From contig DAOMOK010000017.1 in assembly GCA_035444285.1 (NCBI GenBank), positions 1 to 64,000 on the forward strand: 64,000 bases of DNA. Reading direction: 5' to 3'. The stretch comes from CAADGU01 sp035444285. GTDB lineage: Bacteria > Chloroflexota > Anaerolineae > Promineifilales > Promineifilaceae. The first letter of the stretch is position 1. Every line of letters starts with the position of its first letter. The translations under genes were made by a program, and so were the position numbers. Positions 40,323 through 49,232 of this stretch are shown piece by piece. The notes under the pieces are model-generated. The model searched no databases, was not told where the DNA came from, and was given only the letters and a program-made list of their open reading frames with translations.

Positions 40323-40823
40323 CTACTTGATATTGTTGCGTGGATTGCCAAATAGGGTTTTGAGCGCCTGCCGCAACCCAGCGACCTGGGCGCGGGTGCG
40401 GATGGTGGGCTGCACCACATTCTGGCTGACAAAGTTGGTGGTGCCCCGCAGGGTGCTAACCGTTTCATTTGTTTTTTCCAATATGGGCTTAATCTCAAAC
40501 TCCAGCATGTTGACCAGCCGAATGACCATCACTAACAAAAGCAGAATGACGACGCCAAAGATGCACGATTCCAGGGCCAGGGCGATGATGAGAATGTCGC
40601 GCACGGCGGCAATGGTGGTGGCCTGGGTTTGCGCCAGCCAGATGGTGAAGGCGACAAAGCCAATGAGCAACAAAATGGCAATGCTGGCGATGAGGATGAG
40701 CACGGCCGTAGATGGCCCACGCCGCGACCGATTCTCAATTTCCACAGGCACACCAGGTAGGTAATACGGAATGCCGGGTGTGGTTTTTTCTGTTTGCATC
40801 TGCTCAGATGATTGTGTATTCAT
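40323..40823 (-). CDS. Membrane protein with DUF948/YtxG-like C-terminus
   Basis: A 166-aa protein with a cytoplasmic N-terminus, two hydrophobic helices (about 40-65 and 75-105) and a C-terminal helical tail (FEIKPILEKTNETVSTLRGTTNFVSQNVVQP) resembling DUF948 proteins such as YtxG. It probably pairs with the YtxH protein encoded 38 bp downstream. Beyond stress association in other bacteria, the function is unknown. Confidence 0.65.
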   Translation of the reverse strand: MNTQSSEQMQTEKTTPGIPYYLPGVPVEIENRSRRGPSTAVLILIASIAILLLIGFVAFTIWLAQTQATTIAAVRDILIIALALESCIFGVVILLLLVMVIRLVNMLEFEIKPILEKTNETVSTLRGTTNFVSQNVVQPTIRTRAQVAGLRQALKTLFGNPRNNIK

Positions 40824-40881
40824 GCTGGTATCCTGGCATTTAGTATATCATCCTTGATGGCAAGTGGCACATGGTTATGTT

Positions 40882-40909
40882 TTGGTTACGGCCGTGCCCA
40901 TGATAAAAT
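40882..40909 (+). promoter_or_regulatory. Putative promoter upstream of the 566-aa Rossmann gene
   Basis: TTGGTT (40882-40887), a 16-bp spacer and TAAAAT (40904-40909). An ACGGCCGT copy lies in the spacer. Confidence 0.4.
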
Positions 40910-41023
40910 GCTCACGTATATCCCACTATTGCCGTAATTCGTAATCCCTAATCGGTAATCCGATTTTGGTTGACCGTACAGACAGCCGTTTACGAGTTGC
41001 GGACTACAGATCAGGAGATTTCC

Positions 41024-42724
41024 ATGAACCAGGATCGCTGCGTTTTAGTCATGGGTGGCGCTGGGCTGGTCGGCGCCCAAATTGTGCGCACCATTGCCCG
41101 CCAGATTGTGCCGCAACGCATGGTGGTTGCCAGTCTGTTTCGCGGTGAAGTGCGCGAATTTTTGCACGATGTGCGCAAAGAATTTCCGCACATTGAATTT
41201 ATGGGCGCCTGGGGTGATGTATTTGTGCGCAATGACTTCATGTTAGAGCGTCGTCTGCGCCTGATGCAAAGCCGTGCCCGCCGGGATGATTTATACCAGG
41301 ATTTGTTTGGCCCTTTAGAGGCAGCCTACCAGCGTTCGGCGCTGGTGCAGTTGATCCACCAGTATCGCCCGGATGTCATTGTGGACAGTATCAACACAGC
41401 CACAGCTATCAGCTACCAAGATGTGGAGTCGCTGAGCAAGAAGACGTATGACATTTTGCAGCAGTTGCGCCAGATTGTGGATCACCAGGATTTGGCGGCA
41501 CTGGATGACCTGGGCCGGGTCATTGAACAAAACATTAGCATGTTGTTGATTTCGCAATCGCTGCCACAACTCATTCGCCACGTGCAGATGATTCACAAAG
41601 CGATGTGTGAGGTAGGAACCCGCCTATACCTGAAAATTGGCACCACCGGCACAGGCGGGATGGGGCTAAATATCCCCTATACCCACAGTGAAGATCGCCC
41701 CAGCGCCAAATTGATGAGCAAAACGGCCGTAGCCTTCGCCCACACCGGCCTGCTCTTCCTGATGGCGCGCACACCGGGCGGCCCGTTGGTGAAGGAACTA
41801 AAACCGGCAGCCATGATCGGCTACCGCCGGGTGGCGTACAAAACGGTGAAAGTGCGCGGACGCCCCCAGTTCCGTTACCAAAGCCAGACGCAGCCGTTGA
41901 ACGGCGTGTTAAATCTGCGCGGTGATGAGGGCCACTATGATCGGCTGGGCAAACTGCACATGGCTGGCGTGGACACCGGCGAAAATGGCTTTTTTGCGCG
42001 CGGCGAATTTGAAGCCATTACCCACATTAACCAGATGGAATTTGTGACGCCGGAGGAAATTGCCCAACAGGCTGTGTTAGAAATCAAAGGCAGCAATACG
42101 GGTTATGATGTGATAGCCGGTATAGATAGCAGCATTATCAACTCCAGTTACCGGGCCGGGGTGCTGCGCCAGACGGCGCTGGATAAGCTGGCGCGCATTG
42201 AGGAAGAAACAAACAGCCACAGTGTGGCCCTGGGGCAGTTGGGGCCGCCGGAACTGTCTAAGTTGTTGTATGAGGCGCACTTGTTGAAGCTGAATTATCA
42301 AACCTTGCGGCAGGTCATTGCCACCTCTGCCACCGAAATGGCGGAAACGTTGTACCAGTTCATTCTGGATAACGAACTACTGCGCACTCAAATCACTTCC
42401 ATCGGTGTGCCGATTCTGACACCAGATGGGCAGCATCTCATTCGTGGCCCTCGGCTAAACATCCCCGAAAGCATTTACCACGAGGCGGCCTTGTCGGCGG
42501 AAAATATCAATATGTGGGCAGAGAAGGGGTGGGTGGATTTACGGCCGTCTAACCTTCATGCCTGGCAGCAGCGGTTTGACCGCATGACCCGTACCCAACA
42601 CATGTTACACACACGGGGTACTTCATCCGTAACTATGCTCACTTATTTACCGGAAACAATTGAAATCGGGGCGGTCGTAGCCTGGCTATTTAATAATGAT
42701 TACGAAGGGTATCGCATCAAGTAA
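41024..42724 (+). CDS. NAD(P)-binding Rossmann-fold protein of unknown function
   Basis: A 566-aa protein. AGGAG lies 6 nt before the ATG at 41024. The N-terminus VLVMGGAGLVGAQIVRTIA is a GxxGxxG dinucleotide-binding loop, and YRPDVIVDSINTATAISYQD resembles the SDR/epimerase 'DVIVDSINTA' strand. The following 450 residues do not look like a standard epimerase: there is no clear YxxxK, and long helical stretches surround LKIGTTGTGGMGLNIPYTHSE and KTAVAFAHTGLLFLMARTPGGP. I do not know the family. It could be an oxidoreductase or a structural relative. It is apparently monocistronic. Confidence 0.7.
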   Translation: MNQDRCVLVMGGAGLVGAQIVRTIARQIVPQRMVVASLFRGEVREFLHDVRKEFPHIEFMGAWGDVFVRNDFMLERRLRLMQSRARRDDLYQDLFGPLEAAYQRSALVQLIHQYRPDVIVDSINTATAISYQDVESLSKKTYDILQQLRQIVDHQDLAALDDLGRVIEQNISMLLISQSLPQLIRHVQMIHKAMCEVGTRLYLKIGTTGTGGMGLNIPYTHSEDRPSAKLMSKTAVAFAHTGLLFLMARTPGGPLVKELKPAAMIGYRRVAYKTVKVRGRPQFRYQSQTQPLNGVLNLRGDEGHYDRLGKLHMAGVDTGENGFFARGEFEAITHINQMEFVTPEEIAQQAVLEIKGSNTGYDVIAGIDSSIINSSYRAGVLRQTALDKLARIEEETNSHSVALGQLGPPELSKLLYEAHLLKLNYQTLRQVIATSATEMAETLYQFILDNELLRTQITSIGVPILTPDGQHLIRGPRLNIPESIYHEAALSAENINMWAEKGWVDLRPSNLHAWQQRFDRMTRTQHMLHTRGTSSVTMLTYLPETIEIGAVVAWLFNNDYEGYRIK

Positions 42725-42734
42725 GGGGCGAATG

Positions 42735-42800
42735 GCGGGTGGCAAGTGGCAGTTTACAGGTTACTGATCCCTGCCACCTGTCACCTGCAACTTGCAAACT
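42735..42800. repeat. Inverted heptamer repeat (ggtggcaagtggcag / ctgccacctgtcacctgc)
   Basis: Plus-sense ggtggcaagtggcag is followed 25 bp later by its inverted counterparts, giving an imperfect hairpin after the Rossmann-protein gene. Confidence 0.65.
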
Positions 42801-42975
42801 TATCCACTCCTGATATAACTAGACAGGAAATTGTTTGTAGGAAAACCCTCAACCACTTACCCCAAAATTAACAACTGGTGTTAGGCAGGGGCGGCGTGCT
42901 TTATCTAAGTATACTGCTTCTGAGGGGATGAGCAGTTTCAATAATTCCAGAAATGAAGTGTAAGGATTGGTTCGT

Positions 42976-44052
42976 ATGACAACAGCACAACCATTTACCG
43001 GGCTGGGGATGCCTGTTTTTGCTGCCTTTGGTTGGGCCGGGCAGGATGCCGCCGTCAATTTTGCCCTTGACCAGTTAGAGCTATTTATACGCACATTACA
43101 TGCTCGTTTGCCACGGTCAGTGCAGGCGGAGTTTCCCTATGCCGGGTTAAGCCGCGCTAACCAGACGGTTTATCTGGCGGCCAAAGATGACGTAGAGTCT
43201 GATATGCATATCCTCTTTTTTGCCCGGCCCATGAGCCTGGAGCTACAACTGGCGCTCACGGATAAACGAGGTCTCTACAAAGCATTGGGCCTGGCAGAAA
43301 AACAGCCGGCGATGGCCCACCGCCTGATTACCGAGTTGGGGTCTGAGTGGTCTTTTCGTCTGCAACAGCAGCAAATAGATGAAGATTCGAGTGAGCGAAT
43401 CCATTATCAGGATTTATACAAAGATGGTGTGGTGAATCTGGATGAAGAAACGGCCGTAGCCCTCCTCAGTAAAGCGGCCTACCTCACCGGTGAAGAAAAA
43501 TGGATCACACCCTTATTTGTTAGCCGCCGCTTCAGTTCAGACCAGATCTCTGTGATGGGAACGGTAGTCATAGATGTGGTCACAAAGGAGCTGGAACGCT
43601 TGCTGCCCCTCATCCACTTCTTGAACGGGCAAAAAGCAATCAAAAGCGCCAAACCTAAACCAAAAGTTCGCCCCAAAATCAAAACACCTGCCGAATCCAC
43701 CGCTATCGCCACCACCACCATCATTGACCCCGATCAAGGTTTCATGTTTGTTACCGACATCAAACCACTCTATTTGCGCAAAGGCTTCATCAATATGGCC
43801 CCAGACCATTGGCCCTTCTTTGCTGTGAGCGCCCGCAGTGAGACCCGTAATGTCACCGTCTATTATGAAGGTGTCTATGACAAAGAATGTGCCGTCTGGC
43901 GCATCCAGTCAACTGACATGGTGCGCCTGGTTCTCAGCCCCAGCGTTCATCGCTGGTTTGAAGAGAACTTTGAGCAAGGTGACCATGTGCAGTTGAGTGT
44001 CAAACGACTGGACAATGACGAAATTCAAATAAGCGTCAAACACTCCGAATAA
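42976..44052 (+). CDS. Protein of unknown function (358 aa)
   Basis: AAGGA lies 9 nt before the ATG. I recognise no family. The protein looks soluble and of mixed alpha/beta content. A basic low-complexity linker (KSAKPKPKVRPKIKTPAEST at about 215-235) separates an N-terminal part (residues 1-210) from a C-terminal part (240-358) ending in HVQLSVKRLDNDEIQISVKH. Neither part shows catalytic motifs that I can name. A strong terminator follows, so the gene is the end of its transcript. Confidence 0.65.
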   Translation: MTTAQPFTGLGMPVFAAFGWAGQDAAVNFALDQLELFIRTLHARLPRSVQAEFPYAGLSRANQTVYLAAKDDVESDMHILFFARPMSLELQLALTDKRGLYKALGLAEKQPAMAHRLITELGSEWSFRLQQQQIDEDSSERIHYQDLYKDGVVNLDEETAVALLSKAAYLTGEEKWITPLFVSRRFSSDQISVMGTVVIDVVTKELERLLPLIHFLNGQKAIKSAKPKPKVRPKIKTPAESTAIATTTIIDPDQGFMFVTDIKPLYLRKGFINMAPDHWPFFAVSARSETRNVTVYYEGVYDKECAVWRIQSTDMVRLVLSPSVHRWFEENFEQGDHVQLSVKRLDNDEIQISVKHSE

Positions 44053-44077
44053 GGAGTCGTGTGAAGTAGATATGAAG

Positions 44078-44112
44078 AAGGGCGTTGTTTGCCAAAACAG
44101 CGCCCTTTTTCT
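44078..44112 (+). terminator. Rho-independent terminator
   Basis: AAGGGCG and CGCCCTT with an inner TGTTT/AAACA stem, followed by TTTTTC. It separates the unknown 358-aa gene from pyk. Confidence 0.9.
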
Positions 44113-44175
44113 TGTTATTTTACAACTCATCAGATTAAGGAGTACAATCCCCAAAACCCGACGCAAGGACATACT

Positions 44176-45588
44176 ATGGCTCGCACTAAAATAGTAGCTA
44201 CCATTGGCCCCAGTTCCAATAATCCCGAAACGATACGCCGCATGTTGGCGGCAGGCATGACCGTTGCCCGTATCAACTTCTCGCATGGCGACCACGAGGC
44301 GCACATCAAAACAGTACACATGCTGCGCGAAGTAGCCCAAAGCGAAGGCAAAGTGCTGGCGTTGTTGGGCGATCTGCAAGGCCCCAAAATCCGTTTGGGA
44401 CACGTAAAAGCCGGCGGCATTCAGCTTCAACTTGGCGAAGAAATTGTGCTCACGCCTCACCGGGGCCAACCAGCGATGATTCATTTGCCACACCCCGATC
44501 TGATTGAGGCGGTGCAGCCGGGGGCGCGCCTGGTTATTGGTGATGGCGAGGTGGAGTTTACCGTCGCCGAAAAGAAAGACGACACCCTGCGCTGTATGAC
44601 AACCGTGGCCGGGTTGTTGGAGTCTCGTAAAGGGGTGAATGCGCCCGGCACTGATTTACCGGTTTCCAGTTTGACCGATAAGGACCGTGAGGATTTTGAG
44701 CTTATTTGCCGGCTGGAATTGGATTATGTGGCGCTCTCCTTTGTGCGCACGGCGGTGGATATTCATGAACTGCGCGCCATTATGGACGAGAAGGGGGTGC
44801 AGATTCCGATTATTGCCAAGATTGAAAAGAGCGAAGCCATTGAACATCTGGAGGAGATCAGGGATGCGGCTGATGGCATGATGGTGGCGCGTGGCGATCT
44901 GGGTATAGAGGTGCATCCGCAGGAGGTACCGCTGCTGCAAAAACGGATTATTCGAACCTGTAATGAGGTGGGTAAACCGGTCATTACGGCCACCCAAATG
45001 CTGCAATCTATGGTGGAACACCCCCGCCCCACACGGGCTGAAGCCAGTGATGTGGCCAATGCGATTCTGGATGGTACGGATGCGGTGATGCTGTCTAATG
45101 AAACGGCCAGCGGCCGTTTTCCGGTGGAAGCGGTGCTGATGATGAAACAAATTAGCGAAATTACCGAAACCGCTTTTCCCTATGACATCTGGCGCAGCCG
45201 CCGCCAGGCCGCCGTGACTCGTGTGGTTTCAGTGACGGAGGCCATTAGCGCCGCCAGTTGTTCGGTGGCGGAACATGTCCAGGCCAAAGCGATTGTCAGC
45301 ACCACCATGTCTGGGCACACGGCCCGGCAGGTAGCACGCCATCGCCCACCAACGGCCGTAATGGCTGTTTCTCCCTTGCCCAGTACCCAACGCCGGTTGG
45401 CGCTGGTTTGGGGTGTGGATTGTGTGTTGGTACCCAACTTCACCGAAACCGACGAAATGTTGGAACAAACAGCCGCCGCCATGCGCCAGTTTGGTCTGAA
45501 ACCGGGTGATCGGCTGGTCATTACAGCAGGCGTCCCCTTTGCCCAAATGGGACAGACCAACCTTATTCAAGTTCATGAAATTACATAA
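44176..45588 (+). CDS. pyk: Pyruvate kinase
   Basis: Pyruvate kinase makes pyruvate and ATP from phosphoenolpyruvate and ADP. The 470-aa protein begins ARTKIVATIGPSSNNPETI and contains NFSHGDHE, GDLQGPKIRLG, the active-site IIAKIEKSEAIEHLEEI, MVARGDLGIEV, and TATQMLQSMVEHPRPTRAEASDVANAILDGTDAVMLSNETASG. The C-terminal allosteric domain is of normal length, with no extra PEP-utiliser domain as in Bacillus. AAGGA precedes the ATG at 44176; the open frame upstream runs back through the terminator and is not real. Confidence 0.96.
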   Translation: MARTKIVATIGPSSNNPETIRRMLAAGMTVARINFSHGDHEAHIKTVHMLREVAQSEGKVLALLGDLQGPKIRLGHVKAGGIQLQLGEEIVLTPHRGQPAMIHLPHPDLIEAVQPGARLVIGDGEVEFTVAEKKDDTLRCMTTVAGLLESRKGVNAPGTDLPVSSLTDKDREDFELICRLELDYVALSFVRTAVDIHELRAIMDEKGVQIPIIAKIEKSEAIEHLEEIRDAADGMMVARGDLGIEVHPQEVPLLQKRIIRTCNEVGKPVITATQMLQSMVEHPRPTRAEASDVANAILDGTDAVMLSNETASGRFPVEAVLMMKQISEITETAFPYDIWRSRRQAAVTRVVSVTEAISAASCSVAEHVQAKAIVSTTMSGHTARQVARHRPPTAVMAVSPLPSTQRRLALVWGVDCVLVPNFTETDEMLEQTAAAMRQFGLKPGDRLVITAGVPFAQMGQTNLIQVHEIT

Positions 45589-45675
45589 CCAGTATTTGTT
45601 TTCCGGCCGTTTCCAGGCTATCATGGGAACATGCCGTTTCAGTCATAAAAACGCATTTGCATGGGAGAAGATGCA

Positions 45676-46998
45676 ATGGCAACTTCAAAAATAAAACCAC
45701 AATCAGCTCTATTAAACGATATGGATTGGGAACCCCCTGCCGTTAAAAGTATTGAAGATACCGGCCTGACCCATGGTTTTCTGGAAGACCTGGCCTTGAA
45801 GATCATGTATTTCCGCGGCCAGCTAACCGGGCATGACATCGCGGAACTGATGCACGTGCCTTTTGCTACTGTTGTTAGTCCCCTAATGGATTATTTGAAA
45901 CGGGAGCAAATGTGCGAAGTAAAAGGCTCTGGCGGTTTGGGCGCAGCTACCTACAACTACTCGATTACCTCCAAAGGCGCCAACCGCGCCCGTGAACAAT
46001 TGGAACGCACTACCTATGTTGGCCCAGCCCCTGTGCCCTGGGACAATTACATCGCGTCTGTAAAAGCGCAGAGTGGTAAGCGGCTGAAGGTTAATCCAGC
46101 CATGATGCGTAAGTCTTTGGCCCATCTGACCTTAGAAGAAGATGTGTTTCAGAAAATTGGCCCTGCGGCCAACTCTGGTAAATCTATCTTTCTATATGGC
46201 CCACCGGGAAATGGGAAAACAACGATTGCCGAGGCTATTGGCCGCATGATTTTGACCAGCGATATTTATATCCCTTATGCCGTTGAGGTGGATGGGCAGA
46301 TTATCAATATGTATGACCAGATTAACCACGAAGCGGTACCAGAGGATAGAGGCGTTACCGGCGCCTTAGGTGGTTCACGCAAGGGGGATGCGCGCTGGCT
46401 GCGGATCAAACGTCCGGTCATTATGGTGGGTGGCGAGTTGACGCTGGAGGGGTTGGACCTCATTTATGATCCCATTAATAAATTTTATGAAGCGCCGTTC
46501 CAAATGAAGGCCAACGGGGGCATGTTCTTGATTGATGACTTTGGCCGCCAGCAGGTGCGCCCGCGTGATTTGTTGAATCGTTGGATTGTGCCCATGGAAA
46601 AGCAGATTGACTATCTGGCGTTGCACACCGGGCGCAAATTGGAAGTGCCTTTTGAAGTGCTGATTGTGTTTTCCACCAACCTGCCACCCCGTGATCTGGT
46701 GGACGAAGCATTTTTGCGCCGTATCCGGCACAAAATTGAAGTGCGTCCGCCCACGTTTGAAGGTTTTCGGGCCATTTTTGTGGCGGTTTGTGAGCGGCGG
46801 GGTATTCCGTATGATGAGCAGGCTGTGCGTTATTTGCTGCAAGAGTATTACATCAAACGCAATCAAAAGCTCCGCGCCAACCACCCCCGCGACTTGCTAG
46901 ACCAGATTTTGGATATTGCCAATTATCAGGAGATAAAACCGCAGTTGACGAAAGAGTTGATTGATAGGGCGGCTGATTCGTATTTTGTCGAGTTGTAG
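45676..46998 (+). CDS. AAA+ ATPase with N-terminal winged-helix-like region
   Basis: A 440-aa protein. Residues ~25-110 resemble a winged helix (LALKIMYFRGQLTGHDIAELMHVPFATVVSPLMDYLKREQMCEV). The AAA core (about 140-340) has Walker A GPPGNGKTT near residue 175, a Walker B FLIDDFGRQ, and sensor 1 in LIVFSTNLPPRDLVD with the Arg-rich LRRIRHKIEV that follows. A helical C-terminal lid completes the fold. GGGAGA precedes the ATG at 45676. The family occurs widely in Cyanobacteria and Chloroflexota, but its target is unknown to me. No partner gene is nearby. Confidence 0.82.
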   Translation: MATSKIKPQSALLNDMDWEPPAVKSIEDTGLTHGFLEDLALKIMYFRGQLTGHDIAELMHVPFATVVSPLMDYLKREQMCEVKGSGGLGAATYNYSITSKGANRAREQLERTTYVGPAPVPWDNYIASVKAQSGKRLKVNPAMMRKSLAHLTLEEDVFQKIGPAANSGKSIFLYGPPGNGKTTIAEAIGRMILTSDIYIPYAVEVDGQIINMYDQINHEAVPEDRGVTGALGGSRKGDARWLRIKRPVIMVGGELTLEGLDLIYDPINKFYEAPFQMKANGGMFLIDDFGRQQVRPRDLLNRWIVPMEKQIDYLALHTGRKLEVPFEVLIVFSTNLPPRDLVDEAFLRRIRHKIEVRPPTFEGFRAIFVAVCERRGIPYDEQAVRYLLQEYYIKRNQKLRANHPRDLLDQILDIANYQEIKPQLTKELIDRAADSYFVEL

Positions 46999-47076
46999 CA
47001 AGTACCAAACCGGAGACAGGAGAGGGGTTGGTCACTGTCTCTAGTTTCTATCGTTTGGTCTTTCTGAAGAGGTCCT

Positions 47077-47997
47077 ATGCGTGTCAAGGTCATTCTAAAC
47101 CCATATGCAAATCGGTGGCACGCAGGCGAAAAATTGGAGCTGGTGACGGGAGCTTTCACGGCCGTCAATATTACCCCAGACATTCACGTCACGCAGGCGC
47201 CAGGTGAGGGCACGGCCGTAGCCCGGCAGGCAGCCAGCGAATTTGAGGCTGTAGTCGCCGCCGGGGGAGATGGCACCATCAATGAAGTGGTCAATGGGCT
47301 GATTCAGGCTTCTGGGGCAGACCCGACTCTACCTTTTGGCGTGCTGCCCATCGGCACGGCTAATGATCTGGGCGATACCATCCCCTTACCCCGTGATTTG
47401 TCTCAGGCGGTTCAGATTATCGCCAATGGCCACATACGGCCAATTGACGCCGTGCGGGTAAGCGTCCATCCTGGCGCTGATGGACATGATATTGAGCATT
47501 ATTTTGTGAATAATTGTGCCATTGGCATGGAACCGTTGGTCACGCTGGAAAACACCAAGATCAAACGGTTGTCCGGCAATGCTCGTTATTTTGTGGCCCT
47601 GGTGCGGGCGCTGATTAAGCTGCGAGCCTGGGAGATGGATATTCGTTTTGATGAGGCCACAACTTTCAGCGGGCCAGCTATTCTGCTATCGGTGTGTAAC
47701 GGGCCACGCACGGGTGGGATTTTCCAGATGGCTCCTGGCGCTCAGTTTGATGATGGTTATTTTGACTATATTTTTGCGCCCGATATGCCCAAACATACGG
47801 TATTGGCGCTGCTGCCCCGGTTGTTTAAGGGCACACATATCCAGCATCCACGAGTGCAGCACGGCCGTGCCCGGCACATCACCATCACCTGCCAGCCTGG
47901 CACCCCTATTCATGCCGATGGTGAACTGATTGCCGACGCAGCTATCCGGATTGAGTATGAATTGCTACCGGGAAAAGTAAGGTTGTTGGCGCCGTAG
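47077..47997 (+). CDS. Diacylglycerol/lipid kinase (YegS/DgkB type)
   Basis: A 306-aa lipid kinase. The catalytic loop VAAGGDGTINEVVNGL and the nucleotide-binding GVLPIGTANDLGDTI are diagnostic of the DAGK catalytic domain. The N-terminus VKVILNPYANRW and the C-terminal HARHITITCQPGTPIHADGEL, with the conserved D-G-E, complete the signature. It probably phosphorylates diacylglycerol or a related lipid to feed phospholipid synthesis. The 78 bp between the AAA+ ATPase gene and this gene contain AAGAGG near the ATG. Confidence 0.9.
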   Translation: MRVKVILNPYANRWHAGEKLELVTGAFTAVNITPDIHVTQAPGEGTAVARQAASEFEAVVAAGGDGTINEVVNGLIQASGADPTLPFGVLPIGTANDLGDTIPLPRDLSQAVQIIANGHIRPIDAVRVSVHPGADGHDIEHYFVNNCAIGMEPLVTLENTKIKRLSGNARYFVALVRALIKLRAWEMDIRFDEATTFSGPAILLSVCNGPRTGGIFQMAPGAQFDDGYFDYIFAPDMPKHTVLALLPRLFKGTHIQHPRVQHGRARHITITCQPGTPIHADGELIADAAIRIEYELLPGKVRLLAP

Positions 47998-48029
47998 AGC
48001 TACGGCCGTTGCCCCCTCGCCGCCAAACA

Positions 48030-48062
48030 AAACGGCCGTACCCATCAGGGATACGGCCGTTT
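48030..48062. terminator. Bidirectional terminator built from two ACGGCCGT octamers
   Basis: AAACGGCCGTA and TACGGCCGTTT form the stem, with CCC/GGG in the loop side. Convergent genes end on both sides. Each arm contains one copy of the genome's iterated octamer. Confidence 0.7.
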
Positions 48063-48097
48063 ATCGTTTATGATGTACGTTGCTGGGAATCCCCAGC

Positions 48098-48931
48098 TTA
48101 CCGATTTTCATTCATCTCGGCATACAGTTTATGCAGATTAGCGAAGTGCAGGTCAGAAACCAGTCCATTGAGGGGGACGCGCGATTTGCCACAGCTTTCG
48201 ATGTCAATATTTTGCAGTGATTCGGCGGAATTGCCATTAGAGACGACGCGGGTCACGGCTGTGTGGATATTCTGCAAATAGCTCAGATCACTGTGAATCA
48301 CGTCGGCAATTTCCCCGCGCAGCACCACCTCACCATGCCCTTGCACAATCGCCTCCAGTTCCAGGGCCAACATCACTTCCAGCGACTGAACCAGGTCATT
48401 GTGGCTGCCATCAAATATGGTGGGCACCGGCATCATATTATCGGAGGCAAATAACACCTGATTATTCGTCACATAAACCGACAGCAAATCAGGGCTGTGC
48501 CCAGGCATGTGGCGCATCTCAATGGTTTTACCACCCAGGTGAAGCTGCAAAACCCCTTCGTCCAAAACCAGATCAGGCAAAACAATTTCCACTTCCGCCA
48601 GTTCGGGGGCATCTTGTTTTGCCTGCGCCAGGCCGGCTCGGCCCACAGTATGCAGCAATTCCCGGCACAATACATGGCCGACCACCTGGGCTTGTGGGAA
48701 TAAATAGGTGCCCTGGCTGTGGTCTGCATGGTAATGCGTGTTGATCACGTACCGCACCGGCATTTTTAGCCGGTCTTCTAAGAACTGTTTAATTGCCTTT
48801 GTTTCTTCGGGGAAATAAAGTGTGTCAACCAGAACAGCGCCGTCTTTGGTCAGGATGGCGCCCGCCGTCACCTGGGCATATAAACGACTCGTAAAGACGT
48901 AAATGTCGTCAGCAATGCGCTCACGAACCAT
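48098..48931 (-). CDS. Metallo-beta-lactamase-fold hydrolase
   Basis: A 277-aa protein with the MBL metal signature THYHADHSQGT, then a further His in MRHMPGHSPDLLSV and an Asp in LFASDNMM, which build the dinuclear metal site. The N-terminus is RIADDIYVFTSRLYAQVTAGAILTKDGAVLVDTLYFPEET. The closest types are general hydrolases of the glyoxalase II/quinoprotein-relay group. The substrate is unknown. The C-terminal ~70 residues extend beyond the core. Confidence 0.88.
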   Translation of the reverse strand: MVRERIADDIYVFTSRLYAQVTAGAILTKDGAVLVDTLYFPEETKAIKQFLEDRLKMPVRYVINTHYHADHSQGTYLFPQAQVVGHVLCRELLHTVGRAGLAQAKQDAPELAEVEIVLPDLVLDEGVLQLHLGGKTIEMRHMPGHSPDLLSVYVTNNQVLFASDNMMPVPTIFDGSHNDLVQSLEVMLALELEAIVQGHGEVVLRGEIADVIHSDLSYLQNIHTAVTRVVSNGNSAESLQNIDIESCGKSRVPLNGLVSDLHFANLHKLYAEMNENR

Positions 48932-48959
48932 ACACTCAACACGTCCTCTTCATTAAAAA

Positions 48960-49230
48960 GCGCCCCACCATGCCGTGTGAACCTCAGAGTTTGAACCTGC
49001 GGATGCAGGTGGGAATTTTGTCGCGAGACTCTGCCTCACCGGTCAACGGACAGTATTCACTGCCCGTTGTTACAAGCTACTACATCCCCTCGGCGTATTG
49101 GCAATTCCCTAAAGTCAAGTGTTGGCTCAACCGTTTTGGTTCATCACCTACACAGCAGGGCAGGCAAATACTAGCACAAGCCCCCTAAGCGGGCAAACTT
49201 GTGCGGTTCTTCACAAAATGGCAAAGCGCA
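48960..49230 (-). ncRNA. Structured region; possible TnpB omega-RNA / IS200-IS605 right-end relic
   Basis: This 301-bp gap holds no intact gene but is highly structured: CAACGG-CAGT/ACTG-CCGTTG (49044-49069), GCACAAG/CTTGTGC (49174-49204), and CCTGC/GCAGG. On the minus strand, a short open segment ending at 48984 reads EYCPLTGEAESRDKIPTC and then IRRFKL-stop, followed by GGTTCAC. That looks like the end of a TnpB gene at its right end, where omega-RNA is encoded. It may be a decayed element or another ncRNA. Confidence 0.35.
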
Positions 49231-49232
49231 GT

